Shown: positions 34,319-47,400 of the stretch, piece after piece
Position numbering within the stretch: position 1 is the stretch's first letter
Layout: every line of letters begins with the position of its first letter
Assembly: GCA_037043015.1 (NCBI GenBank)
Contig: CM073321.1
Location: 2,919,001 to 2,983,000, forward strand
DNA: 64,000 nt
Source: Bryum argenteum
Taxonomy: Eukaryota > Streptophyta > Bryopsida > Bryales > Bryaceae
Reading direction: 5' to 3'
Program-made: the position numbers and the translations under genes
The notes under the pieces: generated by a model
The model's database searches: none
What the model was told of the DNA's origin: nothing
The model's input: the letters and a program-made list of their open reading frames with translations, nothing else

Positions 34319-37300
34319 CTAATTTGTAGCATGGTCTAGGATTCCTCCCTCCAGAATCTTCTTCACCTCGTTAAAACTAAGAGTGGCCGCGTGGATGAAG
34401 AGGTCTGCATCTGGATCAAATTTGCAAACCAATACCGTGATGTAGTATAGGTGCTTGCAAGGTCGGTATGGATCTCTCCGTCCTAACGAAGAGATTGTTT
34501 TCTTGAACACTGGGCATGAGCAATCCGGGAATTTACTAATTGAAAGTCTATAAACTGCATCTGAATCCGACTCCAAGTCTACGATACATCCAAATCCAGG
34601 CTGGGGGATCATCGTCACCTTCAGAATTTTGGCCCGCATTGAGGTGGCCGACTCAATATTCTTCATGTGCTTCGAAGTCACAGCAGGAATGCGTTTCATA
34701 TTCTTCGATCTTCTTGACCTAGGGAACACGTCCGGCTTCTCCGGGACTGGAATATGGGACAAGTCTCTTGGTGGGGCAACATTATTGAAAGTGCGGTGCG
34801 TAGGAAGCTGTTCTTTTTGTGGTAGTCGAAAGCCCGCATTCTCTAACGCCTCCATTTCATCACGTGTGAGGTTTGTCCCTATCTTAACAGGCCATATTGA
34901 AGGAATAGGGGGTCTATCCTCGCTTTGAGAGAACGGTTCAATCCACTTGCGACGATGACCCTTCACACACCTATCAATATCATCCGCACAAAAAAAGAAC
35001 TGATCAATTATTCTTGGCCCCTCTTGAGGGCGTTGCCATACTCCGGTGTAAGTTGGAGCTGCGGTCGCCTTCCCCTTCTGAATAATTCGTGAGTCACATC
35101 TTTTTTTACTCTTTCGCATGATACCCCAACAAGCCTTGGCAGAATTCTCCCTCAAACGGGCAATGTGCCACAGCCTCTAGTCTACTTTAGTCTCTTGAAC
35201 AGCGGTCACACGTTCCATACTAGGTGCAGCAAAAGTGGATGGTATTGTCGATGGTTCCTCAACTTCATCCTCTTCATGGATAGTACTCAGATTTTCAGCA
35301 CAAGCTCGGGTAACCCTTCTCCCAATTCGAGGACGTGAGTAGCTCACGGTATCAGGTCTGTGTGTTTCATTATCGGCTCAATTGGAACATCACCCTACGT
35401 TTCTTGGAACCGAACACCTCAGCCCCCTCAAAGGTGGGCGTCTCGGTACAAATCTTTTCACTCTGGATAGTCGAAACGCCCCTTGTGAGGCTAGATGGAT
35501 CGCCGGTTCGTCGAGCTTTATGAGCAACACGAAGTAATAGTTCTTCGGATGTTGGTCCATTACCACCCTTGCCACCTCCGTTGAAGTCGTGGTAACCCAC
35601 CACTTGGAGGAAAGCACGAACATAATCATCAACAGCTGCAACGTACAAGTCCCCACCCTTGTTGCCGGACGCTTGCAACCATTTGTTATGGATAGATTCC
35701 GCAAGGTTACATGAAGGCATCTCCGCCAGCTCCTCTGCAGAATATTTATTTTCCTGCCAGTTGCAAAGACAGTTCACTTATTCACAAAATAAGTTCATCA
35801 CGTTATCAAGAGCGATTTAAACTTGCGGCGCCGCAAGTTTGAACTAAAAATAGATGTTTTTCTAATGAAAAATTTAGTAGTTGTTATAATAAAAGTTCAA
35901 AAAAGCAGAATATTCTCCAGTAAAAAAGTAAATATTTGTTATAGATTTACTGGACAGAAATGAACGTGTACATAATTACAACACGCGACTGTGGACTCAC
36001 CAATTCCATGAAGCCACCCCACTGCCTATATCGGAAGTGCCAGAATGCAAGCCAGTGTTCGAGGTGACCTAATCCAACTTCAGAGGTAGCCTGCGCCGAC
36101 GCCCACCACGCTCGGATCGCCCAGTATCTTGTCTCCGCCTCAGCCATGGTGCGTGCATCTTTGTATTGCTTACAAAGATGTCGATGTTGATCCTGCAGCT
36201 CGTGCACGATGTATTGTTTGGTGTGCTTCTCTAGGGATTGCGTCCAATGGAAGTAGCAAGTCCGCTCGCGACCTTCCATGGGCACTTTAGGGTCTCCGGA
36301 GCCATAAATGATGCGCACAACGTTCCGCTTGGCTTGCGACCGCCGGCCATGAATCCTTGAAGCTGCGGCACTTCGACTCGTTCACGCCCACGACGCGTGG
36401 TTAAGGTTCTTCCGAAGACGATTTGAGCATCTCCGTCTTGACCGGGAAATCACGACATGCAATAGTTAGAATGCGGCGATTTTAGAGTCATAAACGTGGC
36501 ACGCCATGGTGGTCGATTCGTGACACGCTTGACGTGGTCGAACATCATCCACGCGCGTGGGGCCAGTCGCCTCCGGGCGCATACGACGAACAAGGTCAAC
36601 ACCGCTTCGGGCCGACCTCGGACATCTTGAAAATGAACACTTTGTCACTTTCATCTCCTGGCCCGGGAACTGGTTACGTTGGATGTAAGCCCGATTCTTT
36701 GAGGCCTCGAAGCTTGGTGATCCCATCAAGAACACCGTATCTGCAAGTGCTTAAAAGTGGTAATACGATTCCCGACGCTCGGAGAGTTCAGCTCTTTACA
36801 CTGCTCAAATATAGGTTCTAGCTCTTGGAGGGTGAGCTTGGAGGTTACAGGGTCACCTTCTTTACGGAGAAGTAAGTTTCCGAGTAAGTCCTTGCTTGCC
36901 TCCATGACTATTTTGGACGTGGTAGCTTGTGGGTTACGTTCTACGTGTTCCTCTATCAACTCATCAATTATTTTACGTGCACATCTCGTAGTCTCCGACT
37001 TTGACAGATGCTCGTGGGTACCGATATGCACACACGCCCGCTCTTGACTCTCCTCTCCGAATACGTAAAATATTTTGGCGGGGCATAAAGCAACACAAAT
37101 GGGAGGTTCTTTGCGGATCTTACAGACCCGGTGAAGAAGAAGGAGGAGGCGTCGCCGACAGAGAAGGGTCCTTCGTAAAGCCCTCAAACTCCACCTCATT
37201 CACTTCTCGCTCTCTGGGTCGGTCGAAGCAAGAAGTCTGCGGTTTTATTGTGGCATTGAAGATGACCTACACATTAGAGTAGCGGAATGACAAACCGAGG

Positions 37301-38182
37301 TTATTCTTGATGTTAGTAGTCATTGTCCCGGTCCACACATGACCGTCGTATCTTTTGTCCATCCCCTCCATAGATTTGGCGACCTTAACAAAGAGGTAGT
37401 TGGAAGAACAGGAGGGAGAATGTAGAGGACATCACCATTGAAAGCGGGAGGCAGGAAAGAGACGTTGTGAGTACGAATGGAGTGGAAATCTATTTTTTTT
37501 AATATAGTTTTGTTGCGAGACATACTACCTAGTCTACGAAGGGAGGAAAGAATGTTTTTGGGTTGTACGACTTTCGACACGGAAAGAGAAGAGGGGGTGG
37601 TATTGAGACCGTGTTTAGAAGCGCATTTGAGAGGGGAGGCAGATTTGATGATAGTCGACGGGACTGAATGGACGATTTTCTTTCATCGTCGGATGAATCA
37701 GAAATATCAATTCGGACTTCGAGACCGGGTTCGACCTTGACACGAGGAAGAACCGGACGAACAGTGGAGATGGTAGAAGAACTACGAGGAGTGAGAAGGA
37801 CGGTGGAGGCGTTCATGACGGACTCCGTCAAGCCGAACAGTCGATACTGTCCGGGCTGTAGCTTATACATTCTACAATTACTCTCTAGGTCGACTGGTTC
37901 GACAAGGACAGAGTACTCGACTAGATTCATGTTTGGATCTAATACTTGGTTCTCTAACCAAAGAGAGGACTCATCAAACCCGAAACGAAGTGCTAGCCAA
38001 GACGGAGTAACTTCTGCCAATCCATTCACCCCCGGAGGAATGCAGATGGGAGGACTTAAGTCTTCAGACCTAATTGCGATGACGTTTGGAGCGGGAGTTA
38101 GTGAAGCGGAGGATGCCATGATAGATGCAGGAGAATAAGAGAGCATCAACAAGTGTGCGGAGAAAGTGAGTCTCGGATGCAT
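34319..38182 (-). pseudogene. Mutator-like transposase with SWIM zinc finger, decayed
   Basis: Pieces in order from the N-terminus: a Ser/Pro-rich region (37,529-38,182); a MULE N-terminal block, CPAKIFYVFGEESQERACVH then GTHEHLSKSE (36,726-37,199); the start of the DDE core, MACHVYDSK, with ILTIACRDF following in another frame (36,380-36,500); YGSGDPKVPMEGRERTCYFH (35,947-36,318); NLAESIHNKWLQASGNKGG (35,370-35,777); and a SWIM finger, CSCPVF with PCKHLYYI (34,319-35,155). Gene order and motifs identify a mudrA-type transposase. Several frameshifts and stops separate the pieces: around 36,320-36,470 the frame changes at least twice, and the second catalytic Asp (expected as GFMAD) reads GFMAGG. 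The protein is therefore dead here. Confidence 0.72.
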
Positions 38183-38531
38183 TTCGAATGTTCAAATAGG
38201 AAGAATTGGTGGAGGGTGGTTACATACGTATTGAATACTTATGAGGTGTACTTTCTTATATTAAAACGTATAGATACGCAATAAAGTTAAGCGTCATCAT
38301 GATGATCTGGACTGACAGTAGTTGATAAATAGTCACATATTAGAATAGTAGATCCTTCATTAAATTAAGTAGGAGTAGAAGGTAAAGTGACGGCGGCCGT
38401 CATTGTCAGAGATATAGGTGGATGATAGATGCGTTCAAACGTTCGCTTAGATTGGATTGTCGGACGGTCATACGCGAATGTTAGGGTATACGCGTTGGCT
38501 GATTAGGGTTTGTTAACCGCATGGGGGAACT

Positions 38532-38538
38532 TATATAT
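38532..38538 (+). promoter_or_regulatory. TATA-like box in the central divergent region
   Basis: TATATAT lies about 110 bp upstream of the short plus-strand ORF at 38,645. Confidence 0.35.
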
Positions 38539-38644
38539 TGGAGTTGAAAAACATAGTTCAGCCTCTTCATTTGCAGTGAGAACACTTGGACTCGTTTAGT
38601 GGATCTCGTTAGAAGTTATTTGTTCGCAAGCAGCATGGACGAAC

Positions 38645-38996
38645 ATGGCGGTAGCGATAGAGGAAAGGAGGGTAGGTCGAGAAAAGAAGAAGCGGAGGGG
38701 TGGAACGAAGTTTACTAATTCTAAAGCACAAAGGCGGAGTGCTTTGCGGAAGCGTGATGGGAGAAGCTCTAGCGGCGATGACCGGGAGCCAGACGGGTAC
38801 GATATCCTAATTGACGATGATGTGTTACCTCCATTCGGGAGGAATATCAAAATGCGATCTCTCGAACCTGGACGGTGTCCCTGAGAGTATCGGGGCCGAA
38901 GGCGACGAAGAAGAGAGGAAGGTAGCGAGGCGATTCAAGACGTCTAGCGAGAGTATATGCGCGGATGGCGATGACGACGGAGGTGTGGGACTCTAA
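38645..38996 (+). CDS. Small basic/acidic ORF in the MULE centre
   Basis: The frame from 38,645 to 38,884 encodes a basic N-terminus (RRVGREKKKRRGGTKF) and an acidic segment (DGYDILIDDDVLPPFG). From about 38,830 an overlapping frame continues to 38,996 with an Asp/Glu-rich tail (ESICADGDDDGGVGL), which may be the true continuation after a small indel. I do not recognise it. It could be an alternative first exon of the large plus-strand gene or a second accessory gene. A GT that could serve as donor follows at 39,004. Confidence 0.3.
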
Positions 38997-39003
38997 GTAT
39001 GAG

Positions 39004-39990
39004 GTAAGGTATAAGTGTTGGTTACGAGATATTTGTATATGTTGATAATATTTACGAATAAGTATATGAAGTAATGTTAGTTTTGCTTTGTGTTCGTGGT
39101 CGCACAGATTGGATGATGTAGTCGATCGACCATTAGATGGGGAGCAATATTTGAAGAGAAAAGAGTGTCGATATTGGCAAGAGAGCGAAGCCTCTTTTGA
39201 TCGGGGACACAAAATGATGGGGTGGATGGATTTGAGACGAGTGCGGAAGAATTAGAGGAAGTACTTGGGAAACCCTACTTCGTGGTTTACTGGGAGGACC
39301 TAGGGTTGGTTAAGTACACAATCAACGAGAATTCATTTTTCAATTTGACGTAGATCTGATATGTATGTATTAGAATTTATATCGTAGGGTTTCATGGTAC
39401 ATTTGTATGGTTGTTTCAGGAATATATTTTGTAGGTATTTTGTAGCGTAATTATTGTTATGACAATGATATAAATTATACGTAACACCCAAATACAAATT
39501 TGGGAGAGAATGCACTGAATGTCAGGGTTTCATGTTAAATTAAAATCGGATATTGCATAATCGCCATGTGAATGTTCAAAAGGAATTCCGTAATTGCATT
39601 GTTCGGAAGGTTCACCTAAGAGAACACCCTCATCTATGATGGAGAGGTAACAAACATTGAAAGTCGTAATTGTGGGGCGCGGTTTGCACAAAGTAGTTTG
39701 AATTTCGCATGTATGCATGTAATCTATAAGTAGTGAAGAATTCATTTGTTTTAATGTATTAATTATGAATAAGGGGAATTCTATGTACGAATTGATGCTC
39801 GCACGACGCATTCGCCATGATAGCGGCGACCTTGCCAGGCGATTCATCGACAATCGATAAGCGTTACGGAACTTGAAAGTCAATATCTTTTTCCTTTTGT
39901 CAAAGTCCGAGTTACAATATGTGAAATATGCTAAAACATATATGTGTCATTGAATAGTAAAGGGTTCCGTTAGCGTTGCTGTTGCATAAG
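39004..39990. other. Central spacer of the MULE
   Basis: AT-rich with short frames only; expected to hold the promoter of the ParB-methyltransferase-like gene. No clear TATA box was chosen. Confidence 0.35.
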
Positions 39991-40529
39991 ATGAGCCGGT
40001 TCCGGGCATTATCATTTGCCGGTCCCGGGCCTGCTTGGATGCCGTTTCCGGCCATCTCGGCCGGGATCGGGCCGTATCCCACCGCCGATCGTTCGGCCAG
40101 GCGGATTTGCAGTAGCCGCTCTGAGCGGAGACGCCGGCACCGCGCCGATGGGAGGATCAGAGAAACTCGTGACCTGCTTGACACAGTCGGAACCCTAATG
40201 AACATCCTTGTACACGGAGATGTGGATTCACAGGAGGATTTTCGAAACGGAGAGGATTTTGAAGTCGGAGAAGATTTTGCACTCGGAGAGCAGGAAGCGA
40301 TGGCAGAAGGAGTTGCGAGTGACATCACCATCCTTGAGCGAGGAACGCAGAGCATTGATGTTGCGCCGAAATCTGTAAGTAGAGGATTGTACATTCTAGT
40401 TTCTCATCGTTGACTCCAGACCTCACAAGTTTGCTCTCGGTGAATCGGAGAAGACACATGCGGGAACGATCTGTCTGGCGAGATTGCAGACCTCCTCCTT
40501 CGGCAAGAGAGGTTAGTTAACACCTACAC

Positions 40530-43500
40530 AGTTGGCGTCCAAAATGTTGTCCGGCTTAACCTCGTTGTTTCGTATTCTCCCTATTTGCGTAGTTTTTATG
40601 CATGAATGTGGGGGGAATCTGGGGTGGTAGTGTTCGTTTCTGGTGCGGGCTTTTCCTCTACCCGCGAAGTCATTGTCTTTGGTTGGGCAATCAACCTCGG
40701 TGATGGCCTCATGCGAGCCAAGGGATCCGGCTTTCATGGAGCCGGATCTCATGTGATCGAGTGCCACAATGGGAAATTCATTTCAAGCTCGTCGCGGTAG
40801 AAGTCACGCGGTGAAGGTTTGACCAGCCGAGGGATCCGGGTTTTGAGAGAGCGGGGGTCATGAATGTGTGCCGGAATTCATAGATTATGGAGATACTTGC
40901 TGCGTCGCAACTATAATTGTTCTTGTTGATGGCTGTAACCAGCCAAGGGATCCGGCTTGGTGAGAGCTGTTGTCATGAATTTGTGAGTGCCGGAGTGGCT
41001 AGCTCAGAGAAACTTGTTGCGTCGCAAGTGGAGTCGGGTTTTTGTCTGTTTCGGTTCTCTCTCTTCCACCTACACAGTTCGCGTCGAAAAAAGGGTCCGG
41101 CTTCTCTTGGTTCTTTCATATTCTCCCTGTTTGCGTAGTTTTCATGCATGCATGTGGGGGGTTATCTGTGGTGCTCGTGTTCATGGCCGGTGGGGGCTTT
41201 TCCTCTACCCGCGTTGCTGTTGTACTGGTTGGGCAATCAGCCTCAGTGATGGCTTGTACGAGCTAAGGGATCCGGGCTTTCATGGAGCTGAGATCGCATG
41301 AATGGGAGTGCCGCAAATGGCAACTTCATTTCAGGAGGGTTGCGGTAGAAGTAACGTGGTGAAGGTTTGACCAGCCAAGGGATTCGGGTTTTGAGAGAGC
41401 GGGGGTCATGAATGTGTGCCGGAATTCATAGATTGTGGAGATACTTGCTGCGTCGCAACTATAATCGTTCTCGTTGATGGCTTGAACCAGCCAAGGGATC
41501 CGGCTTGGTGAGAGCTGTTGTCATGAATTTGTGAGTGCCGGAGTGGCTAGCTCAGAGAAACTTGCTGCGTCGCAAGTGGAGTCGGGTTTTTGTTTCGGTT
41601 CTCTCTCTTCCACCTACACAGTTCGCGTCGAAAAAAGGGTCCGGCTTCTCTTGGTTCTTTCATATTCTCCCTGTTCGCGTAGTTTTCATGCATGCATGTG
41701 GGGGGTTATCTGTGGTGCTCGTGTTCATGGCCGGTGGGGGCTTTTCCTCTACCCGCGTTGCTGTTGTACTGGTTGGGCAATCAGCCTCAGTGATGGCTTG
41801 TACGAGCTAAGGGATCCGGGCTTTCATGGAGCTGAGATCGCATGAATGGGAGTGCCGCAAATGGCAACTTCATTTCAGGAGGGTTGCGGTAGAAGTCACG
41901 TGGTGAAGGTTTGACCAGCCAAGGGATTCGGGTTTTGAGAGAGCGGGGGTCATGAATGTGTGCCGGAATTCATAGATTGTGGAGATACTTGCTGCGTCGC
42001 AACTATAATCGTTCTCGTTGATGGCTTGAACCAGCCAAGGGATCCGGCTTGGTGAGAGCTGTTGTCATGAATTTGTGAGTGCCGGAGTGGCTAGCTCAGA
42101 GAAACTTGCTGCGTCGCAAGTGGAGTCGGGTTTTTGTTTCGGTTCTCTCTCTTCCACCTACACAGTTCGCGTCGAAAAAAGGGTCCGGCTTCTCTTGGTT
42201 CTTTCATATTCTCCCTGTTCGCGTAGTTTTCATGCATGCATGTGGGGGGTTAGCTGTGGTGCTCGTGTTCATGGCCGGTGGGGGCTTTTCCTCTACCCGC
42301 GTTGCTGTTGTGCTGGTTGGGCAATCAGCCTCGGTGATGGCTTGTACGAGCCAAGGGATCCGGGCTTTCATGGAGCTGGGATGTCATGTGATCGAGTGCC
42401 ACAAAGGCAACTTCATTTCAAGCTCGTTGCGGTAGAAGTCATGAGTGTGAGTGCCGGAATTGCTAGATTCAGGAGAAACTTGCTGCGTCGCAAGTATACT
42501 CCGCCTCGGTGATGGCTCGAACCAGTCAAGGGATCCGGGCTTGGTGAGAGCTTGGGTCATGAGTGTGAGTGCCGGATTGGCTAGATTCATGAACAACTTG
42601 CTGCGTCGCAAGTATATTCGGCCTTGGTGATGGCTTGAACCAGCCAAGGGATCCGGCTTGGTGAGAGCTGTTGTCATGAATGTGTGAGTGCCGGAATGGC
42701 TAGATTCAGAGAAACTTGCTGCGTCGCAAGTGGAAATGACCTTTTTGTGTCTGTCTCGGATCTCCCACCTCCACCTACACAGTCTGCGTCGAAAATGGGG
42801 TTCGGCTTCTACTGTATGTTATGTAATCGCCCTGTTTGCGTAGTTCTAATGGATGCATGTGGGGGGAATCTGGGGTGGTCATGTTCATGGCTGGTGTGGG
42901 CTTTTCCTCTTCCCGCGTTGCTTTAGTGATGGTTGGGTAATCAGCCTCGGTGATGGCTTGTACGAGCCAAGGATCCGGGCTTTCATGGAGCTGGGATCTC
43001 ATGAATGCGAGTGCCACAATGGCAACTTCATTTCAAGCTTTTGCGATAGAAGTCATGAGTGTGAGTGCCGGATTTGCTATATTCAGGAGAAACTTGCTGC
43101 GTCGCAAGTATACTCGGCCTCGGTGATGGCTCGAACCAGTCAAGGGATCCGGGCTTGGTGAGAGATGGGGTCATGAGTGTGAGTGCCAAAATTTCAGGAT
43201 GTAAGGGAAACTTGCTGCGTCGCAAGTATACTCGGCCTTGGTGATGGCTTGAACCAGCCAAGGGATCCGGCTTGGTGTCAGCTGTTGTCATGAATGTGTG
43301 AGTGCCGGAATGGCTAGATTCAGGGAAACTTGCTGCGTCGCAAGTGGAATTGACCTTTTTGTGTCTGTCTCGGTTCTCCCACTTCCACCTACACAGTCTG
43401 CGTCGAAAATGAGGTCCGGCTTCTCCTGTATGTTTCGTATTCGCCCTGTTTGCGTAGTTCTCATGGATGCGTGTGGGGGGAATCTGGGGTGGTCGTGTTC

Positions 43501-44400
43501 ATGGCTGGTGTGGGCTTTTCCTCTTCCCGCGTTGCTTTACTGCTGGTTGGGCAATCAGCCTCGGTGATGGCTTGTACGAGCCAAGGGATCTGGGCTTTCA
43601 TGTAGCTGGGATCTCATGAATGCGAGTGCCAAAATGGCAACTTCATTTAAAGCTGGTTGCGGTAGAAGTCATGAGTGTGAGTGCCGGATTTGCTATATTC
43701 AGGAGAAACTTGCTGCGTCGCAAGTATACTTGGCCTCGGTGATGGCTCGAACAAGTCAAGGGATCCGGACTTGGTGAGAGATGGGGTCATGAGTGTGAGT
43801 GCCAAAATTTCAGGATGTAAGGGAAACTTGCTGCGTCGCAAGTATACTCGGCCTTGGTGATGGCTTGAACCAGCCAAGGGATCCGGGCTTGGTGAGAGAT
43901 GGGGTCATGAGTGTGAGTGCCAAAATTCCAGGATGTAAGGGAAACTTGCTGTGTCGCAAGTTTACTCGGCCTCGGTGATGACTCGAACCACTCAAGGGAT
44001 CCGGGCTTGGTGAGAGCTCGGGTCATGCGTGTGAGTGCGGGAATTGATAGATGTAAGGGAAACTTGTCATACGAAATTATAATCGGCCTCGGTGATGGCT
44101 TGAACCACCAAGGGATCCGGGCTTGGTGAGAGATGGGGTCATGAGTGTGAGTGCCGGAATTGATTACTCTATGAGAAACTTGCGGCGTCGAAAGTGGCTT
44201 AGTGTTTGTCGTGGATGTTTCGTTTCTCTCTATTCTCGTCGATTTCAAGTTGGTTGTGGATTACGCCTCGGTGATGGCTCGAACCGACCAAGGGATCCGG
44301 ACTACGTGAGAGCCGGGTCTCATGAAAGTGAGTGCGGAATTGTGAGATTAAAGATAATTAATATGATAGGTCATCTTGCGGCGTCGAAAGATTACTATGC
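40530..44400 (+). repeat. Tandem array inside the first intron of the ParB-methyltransferase-like gene
   Basis: About 18 copies of a ~118-bp unit. Each contains CAAGGGATCCGGGCTTGGTG, then GTGAGTGCCGGAATTG, then ACTTGCTGCGTCGCAAGT. Two or more basic units plus a ~300-bp spacer form higher-order units of about 545 bp; copies starting near 40,801, 41,349 and 41,894 are almost identical. Toward the right the units shorten to the ~118-bp core and become more diverged (last near 44,375). The array stays open in several frames on both strands simply because it is GC-rich and repetitive. ACTTGC and GCAAGT form 6-bp inverted arms around TGCGTC in most units. Confidence 0.9.
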
Positions 44401-47400
44401 TTATCCTGGTTGATGCGGTTTTGTTCATTTGCCCGTCGTATTTGTGAAAGCGGCTATTCCATTGTGATTGCAAGTATTGGCCAAGGATCCCGAGTGCGTG
44501 ATTGGTTGTTTTTGTGGTTTCATGTTGTTTTGAGATAGTAACATTTTCATCTTCAAAGGCAAACTCGACTTTGGTATCATATTGACGCTCATCTACTAAA
44601 TTGTTTATACTGACTTGCTCTTAGCTTGTGCAGATTGTCGAAATGGAGCACAAGATAAACGTGGAGGAGGATTCGGATAATGAGAGTGTAATCTTAGCTT
44701 TGTGCGCTCGTTTACATAATGCAGGAGAGAGTGGGCGCATTGTATTAGAACGTCACATTGTACACTTTGAGAATTTGTTCATGTTTTTCTGTTATATTCA
44801 CTTTCAATCTAGATTTTCTGTCTCATTTTGCTTTTTGACATTAGCAGATGCGAGATCTCGACAATTCTCAATTCAAAGAAGATGCCGCTAGTGATGCTCC
44901 ATCGCCGAGTGCACTTATTCTCCTCTCCCCGAGAATGAGACTCCGGATGCACTTCAAGTGATGGGACTCAAGAAATCGCCATCGGTGACATTGTCCCCGG
45001 GGAACTCGTGCCATCATCACACTGGGCCTCTTTTCGTCCATGACCTTACCTCACCAGCTCGGGGGAAAACGAAGATACGATTGCTGAAGGTGCCGATGGG
45101 GCTCCTCGCCCAATTCGAGAAGACGTTGAGGTCTTCAAAATTCGGATCATCTCAAGGACAAGGACGCTGGATGGATTGGAGAGGAGATGAGACAATTGCA
45201 CAAAGGCGAGCACATTCATGTCATCAACCGCTTCAAAACAAACCGGTAAACAAATCGCGCTTCAACATTCCTTTGTGTCGATTAAAAACTCATCCGAAGG
45301 TCCGCCCGATCATTGACCTTGATGTCGATAAACTCATGAAGGAGTTTAACATGGGTTACCGGGAAGGTGATCGTGTGCTCTATGTTTCCCTCTACTCTAC
45401 GAAGGCGGAGATGTGTCCTGTAAAATCCACTGATGATTTTCTGCAAAATCCTCATTGGAAAGCGGTTAATGACGAATTTGAGGAGATCTTGATGGCTGAT
45501 CCGGACCTACACCAGTTCAGCGACAAGTACTTCTACGTTTATGAAGGAAATCATCGAGTGACGGCATGGAGGAGGCACATTGAGCGGTACCATGCTGATG
45601 AAAGGCCATGGTACATTTCCGTGGATTGCATCGTTCTTGACGGTCGACAAGAAAGAAATGTTCTGCTCAATGCAATGGCCGATATTAATTGGTGAGCGTC
45701 TCAAAGTTTATTGTTTTCTATTTCTTCACTTGCACTACATTCAATCTTTCTCTCACTCAATGGTTTCTACAGGTCTACCGAGAATGCCCATGTCGAAGAT
45801 AACTTCTGCTCCCAACTCCAACGCATGCGGAAATTTGGGAAACTGAAGCTCACGGACTTCAAAGATCTTATCAGCAAAGAGGATTATAAGACTTCCGAAA
45901 GAGTGCAGGAGAAGAAGAAGGAGAAATGGTACCCTCTTGCCATAGACGTGTTCGTGAAGTTCCTATACTCGGTATGATATTTTGAATCTTCCATATCTTT
46001 TTCGAATCGTTATTCAATCGGTTAATATTCTTGCCTACGTTTCTTACATAGATTTCTTGTAGAGGAAAATTGCTAAGGCATCAGACGAGGCAGAAGCAGA
46101 ATACTATGCCGAGACTCCCATTGACAAACGCACTGCATCGAGAGTCTGGACGGCTATTGACACTGCCCGAAAATTGGAAATTAGGAAAATCCGCTCGAAA
46201 GAATTCGACAAGATGTTGGGCGTTGCAAACAAAGAGCTTGGGGGCAAATGGGCCAAAGAGGTATGCTTTTGAAGTTCATTTGAAATGGAAAAGTGTAATC
46301 ACATCTATTCATTCTGACAATTTTTGCGCTCCATCACATTTGCAGATATACTCCCACTACAGCAAAAACTTGATCCCGGAGTTCACTTTGGACCGCTTGT
46401 ACTTGATTGCAACGACGAATTGCCACAAGGATTTTAAGACACAATGGCTTCGCTGGTGGAATTCTTCGTTTGAAGTTCGCGAGGCCAACCATTTCCCTGT
46501 GCCTGTCCAGAATAAACCTCGAGTGTCTCGGCTAAACCGCCTCTCTATGGGCACGGTAATCACGTCATCGTCCTTCGCTTATTGAATCCACCATTGTATT
46601 TCTAAGTTCGATCTAACATTTCTTATCTCATTGCAGCTGGCCAAATACTTGGAAGAAAAGATTGCAGAATTGCAATCAAATTTCGTCATTACTTGGAATG
46701 ACAGCATTCTGAAGCCTCTTGACTACGTCGAGAAATGGAGGCTTATTCTCTGGGATAAAGCCTTCGAAAACTACCTTGGACCCAATGCGAGCCCCAAGTT
46801 CCTTAAAGGCTCCAAATTGGAGAAAATTACGGGTGGCGAAGAGACCGGAAAACGATTGGTCTTCAGGTGTGTTTCAATTTCAATTTCAAGTCCTACTTCT
46901 CATGTATTTTTCCTTTTCATTTGGTTACAAGTGTTCAAGATTTTACTTCTACGTGTAGGTACATCAAGCATGAGCTTGTGTTCAAGGGAGGCCTCGCCGC
47001 CGCTCGCATTCCGGAAGACTTTCAAGACGTTGTAGTCGAGGAAGATCCAGACAAACTCTTTTCTGCTCACCAGCAGAACCGTTGCTCACTTGATGACAGG
47101 AGGTTGGTTTCTGGAATGTCACGACAACTTTGTCCATCGCGACGAGAAGCATCTCGTTCAATACCCTTCCACGGCCGTTGGTACCGAAGCAATGATCGAG
47201 GACGACGACAACGACTTCTCGATCTTGCCTGGTGCGCCTACCCCTCCGCCCGTATCTGCATTTCCATCAGTTGAAGCCCCTGCACAACCTTTGGCGAAGG
47301 GAAAGAAACGCAAGAATGCTCCTGCCAATGTCCCTGATGTACCTGTTGGTGAGCCAATTTTGACTCAACATTCTCATGGAGCTGTTGGAAATCGTCGCAG

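Noticed and set aside
40530-44400. CRISPR array or snoRNA cluster
   Set aside because: Units are long and degenerate with no unique spacers, and the TGATGG word lacks a matching D box; a satellite fits better.
40987-44413. Many overlapping ORFs on both strands in the tandem array
   Set aside because: They repeat with the array, are open on both strands and show no domain; they are by-products of a GC-rich repeat inside an intron.
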